This document shows, piece after piece, positions 63,894-64,000 of a stretch of DNA of 64,000 nucleotides. The position numbers and the translations under genes were made by a program. Under the pieces are notes generated by a model. The model searched no databases. It saw nothing but the letters and a program-made list of their open reading frames with translations, and was not told where the DNA came from. Location of the stretch: positions 62,001 to 126,000 of the forward strand of contig NZ_BCNY01000008.1 in the NCBI RefSeq assembly GCF_001602375.1. The letters run 5' to 3'. How positions within the stretch are numbered: position 1 is the stretch's first letter; every line of letters starts with the position of its first letter. This DNA comes from Methanoculleus horonobensis (lineage in GTDB: Archaea; Halobacteriota; Methanomicrobia; Methanomicrobiales; Methanoculleaceae).

Positions 63894-64000
63894 GCATGAC
63901 GCTCGAATCGGTCACCGGTGCCGCCGGGCTCCTCCGGCAGCACCCCATCCTCTGGTCGATCGGCCTCGTCATGGGCGCTCTCGCGGTTCTCGACCTCGTC
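63890..64000 (+). CDS. N-terminal fragment, probable membrane protein
   Basis: The gene runs off the right edge. The visible residues MTLESVTGAAGLLRQHPILW are followed by SIGLVMGALAVLDLV, a probable transmembrane helix. The start is GTG 63890 or ATG 63896; both overlap or abut the previous stop, so co-transcription is likely. Too little is visible for a family call. Confidence 0.5.
   Translation, partial: MSMTLESVTGAAGLLRQHPILWSIGLVMGALAVLDLV

Overview
The window comes from a GC-rich methanogenic euryarchaeon, most likely Methanomicrobiales and close to Methanoculleus. The evidence is archaeal machinery (topoisomerase VI, Mre11-Rad50-NurA-HerA, SepCysS, TATA-box promoters) together with a formate-using methanogen's fdhA-fdhB-fdhC set. 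No rRNA, tRNA or CRISPR array was recognised. Both ends cut genes: purL on the left and a putative membrane protein on the right.

Layout. 0-4 kb: the end of purL, purQ, a small protein that seems to lack a normal start codon, a DNA methyltransferase and a GntP-like permease. 3.9-9.3 kb: formate dehydrogenase fdhA-fdhB, a 627-base gap with a stem-loop leader, the formate channel fdhC and a membrane-anchored OB-fold protein. 9.4-16.3 kb (minus strand): an overlapping mre11-rad50-nurA-herA operon for DNA end resection. 16.4-20.3 kb: a sulfur-transfer neighbourhood with a 60-residue protein coupled to SepCysS, then larE-thiI, separated by a cluster of short hairpin repeats. 20.4-23.5 kb: two small archaeal proteins, a GNAT enzyme and a polysaccharide flippase.

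23.6-43 kb is a surface-glycan region. It opens with host-like GC-rich genes (sugar oxidoreductase, UDP-ManNAc dehydrogenase, UDP-GlcNAc 2-epimerase), then a perfect 23-copy tandem array of a 10-bp unit. After that comes an AT-richer island that looks acquired. The island encodes an apparently complete pseudaminic-acid-type pathway: PseB, PseC, an SpsF-like cytidylyltransferase in the PseF position, a Pse-associated methylase, a PseA-like amidotransferase, a PseG-PseH fusion and PseI. It also holds a second amidotransferase, a hexapeptide acyltransferase, a large glycosyltransferase-like protein, a B12-binding radical SAM enzyme and an IS1634-family transposase remnant. A previously unlisted 40-residue Cys-rich ORF lies between pseA and pseG-H. 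The likely product is an activated nonulosonic acid for archaellum or S-layer glycans.

43-49.7 kb is accessory: a HAD phosphatase, a cyclase-family hydrolase, an MNT-HepT toxin-antitoxin pair, hybrid cluster protein (hcp) divergent from an HxlR regulator across a compact palindromic operator, a DUF4143 ATPase and a DUF6398-like gene broken by an in-frame stop. 49.7-56.2 kb: a bacterial-type ruvC-ruvA-ruvB operon converging on top6A-top6B-hisS. 56.2-61.1 kb: larB overlapping an NMN adenylyltransferase, which fits nickel-pincer cofactor synthesis from a pyridine dinucleotide, then an uncharacterised coiled-coil protein, a membrane protein and a MATE transporter. 61.1-64 kb: a second cluster of the same hairpin repeats, a small conserved protein, a YchF-like GTPase and a pyruvate-kinase-C-terminal-like protein.
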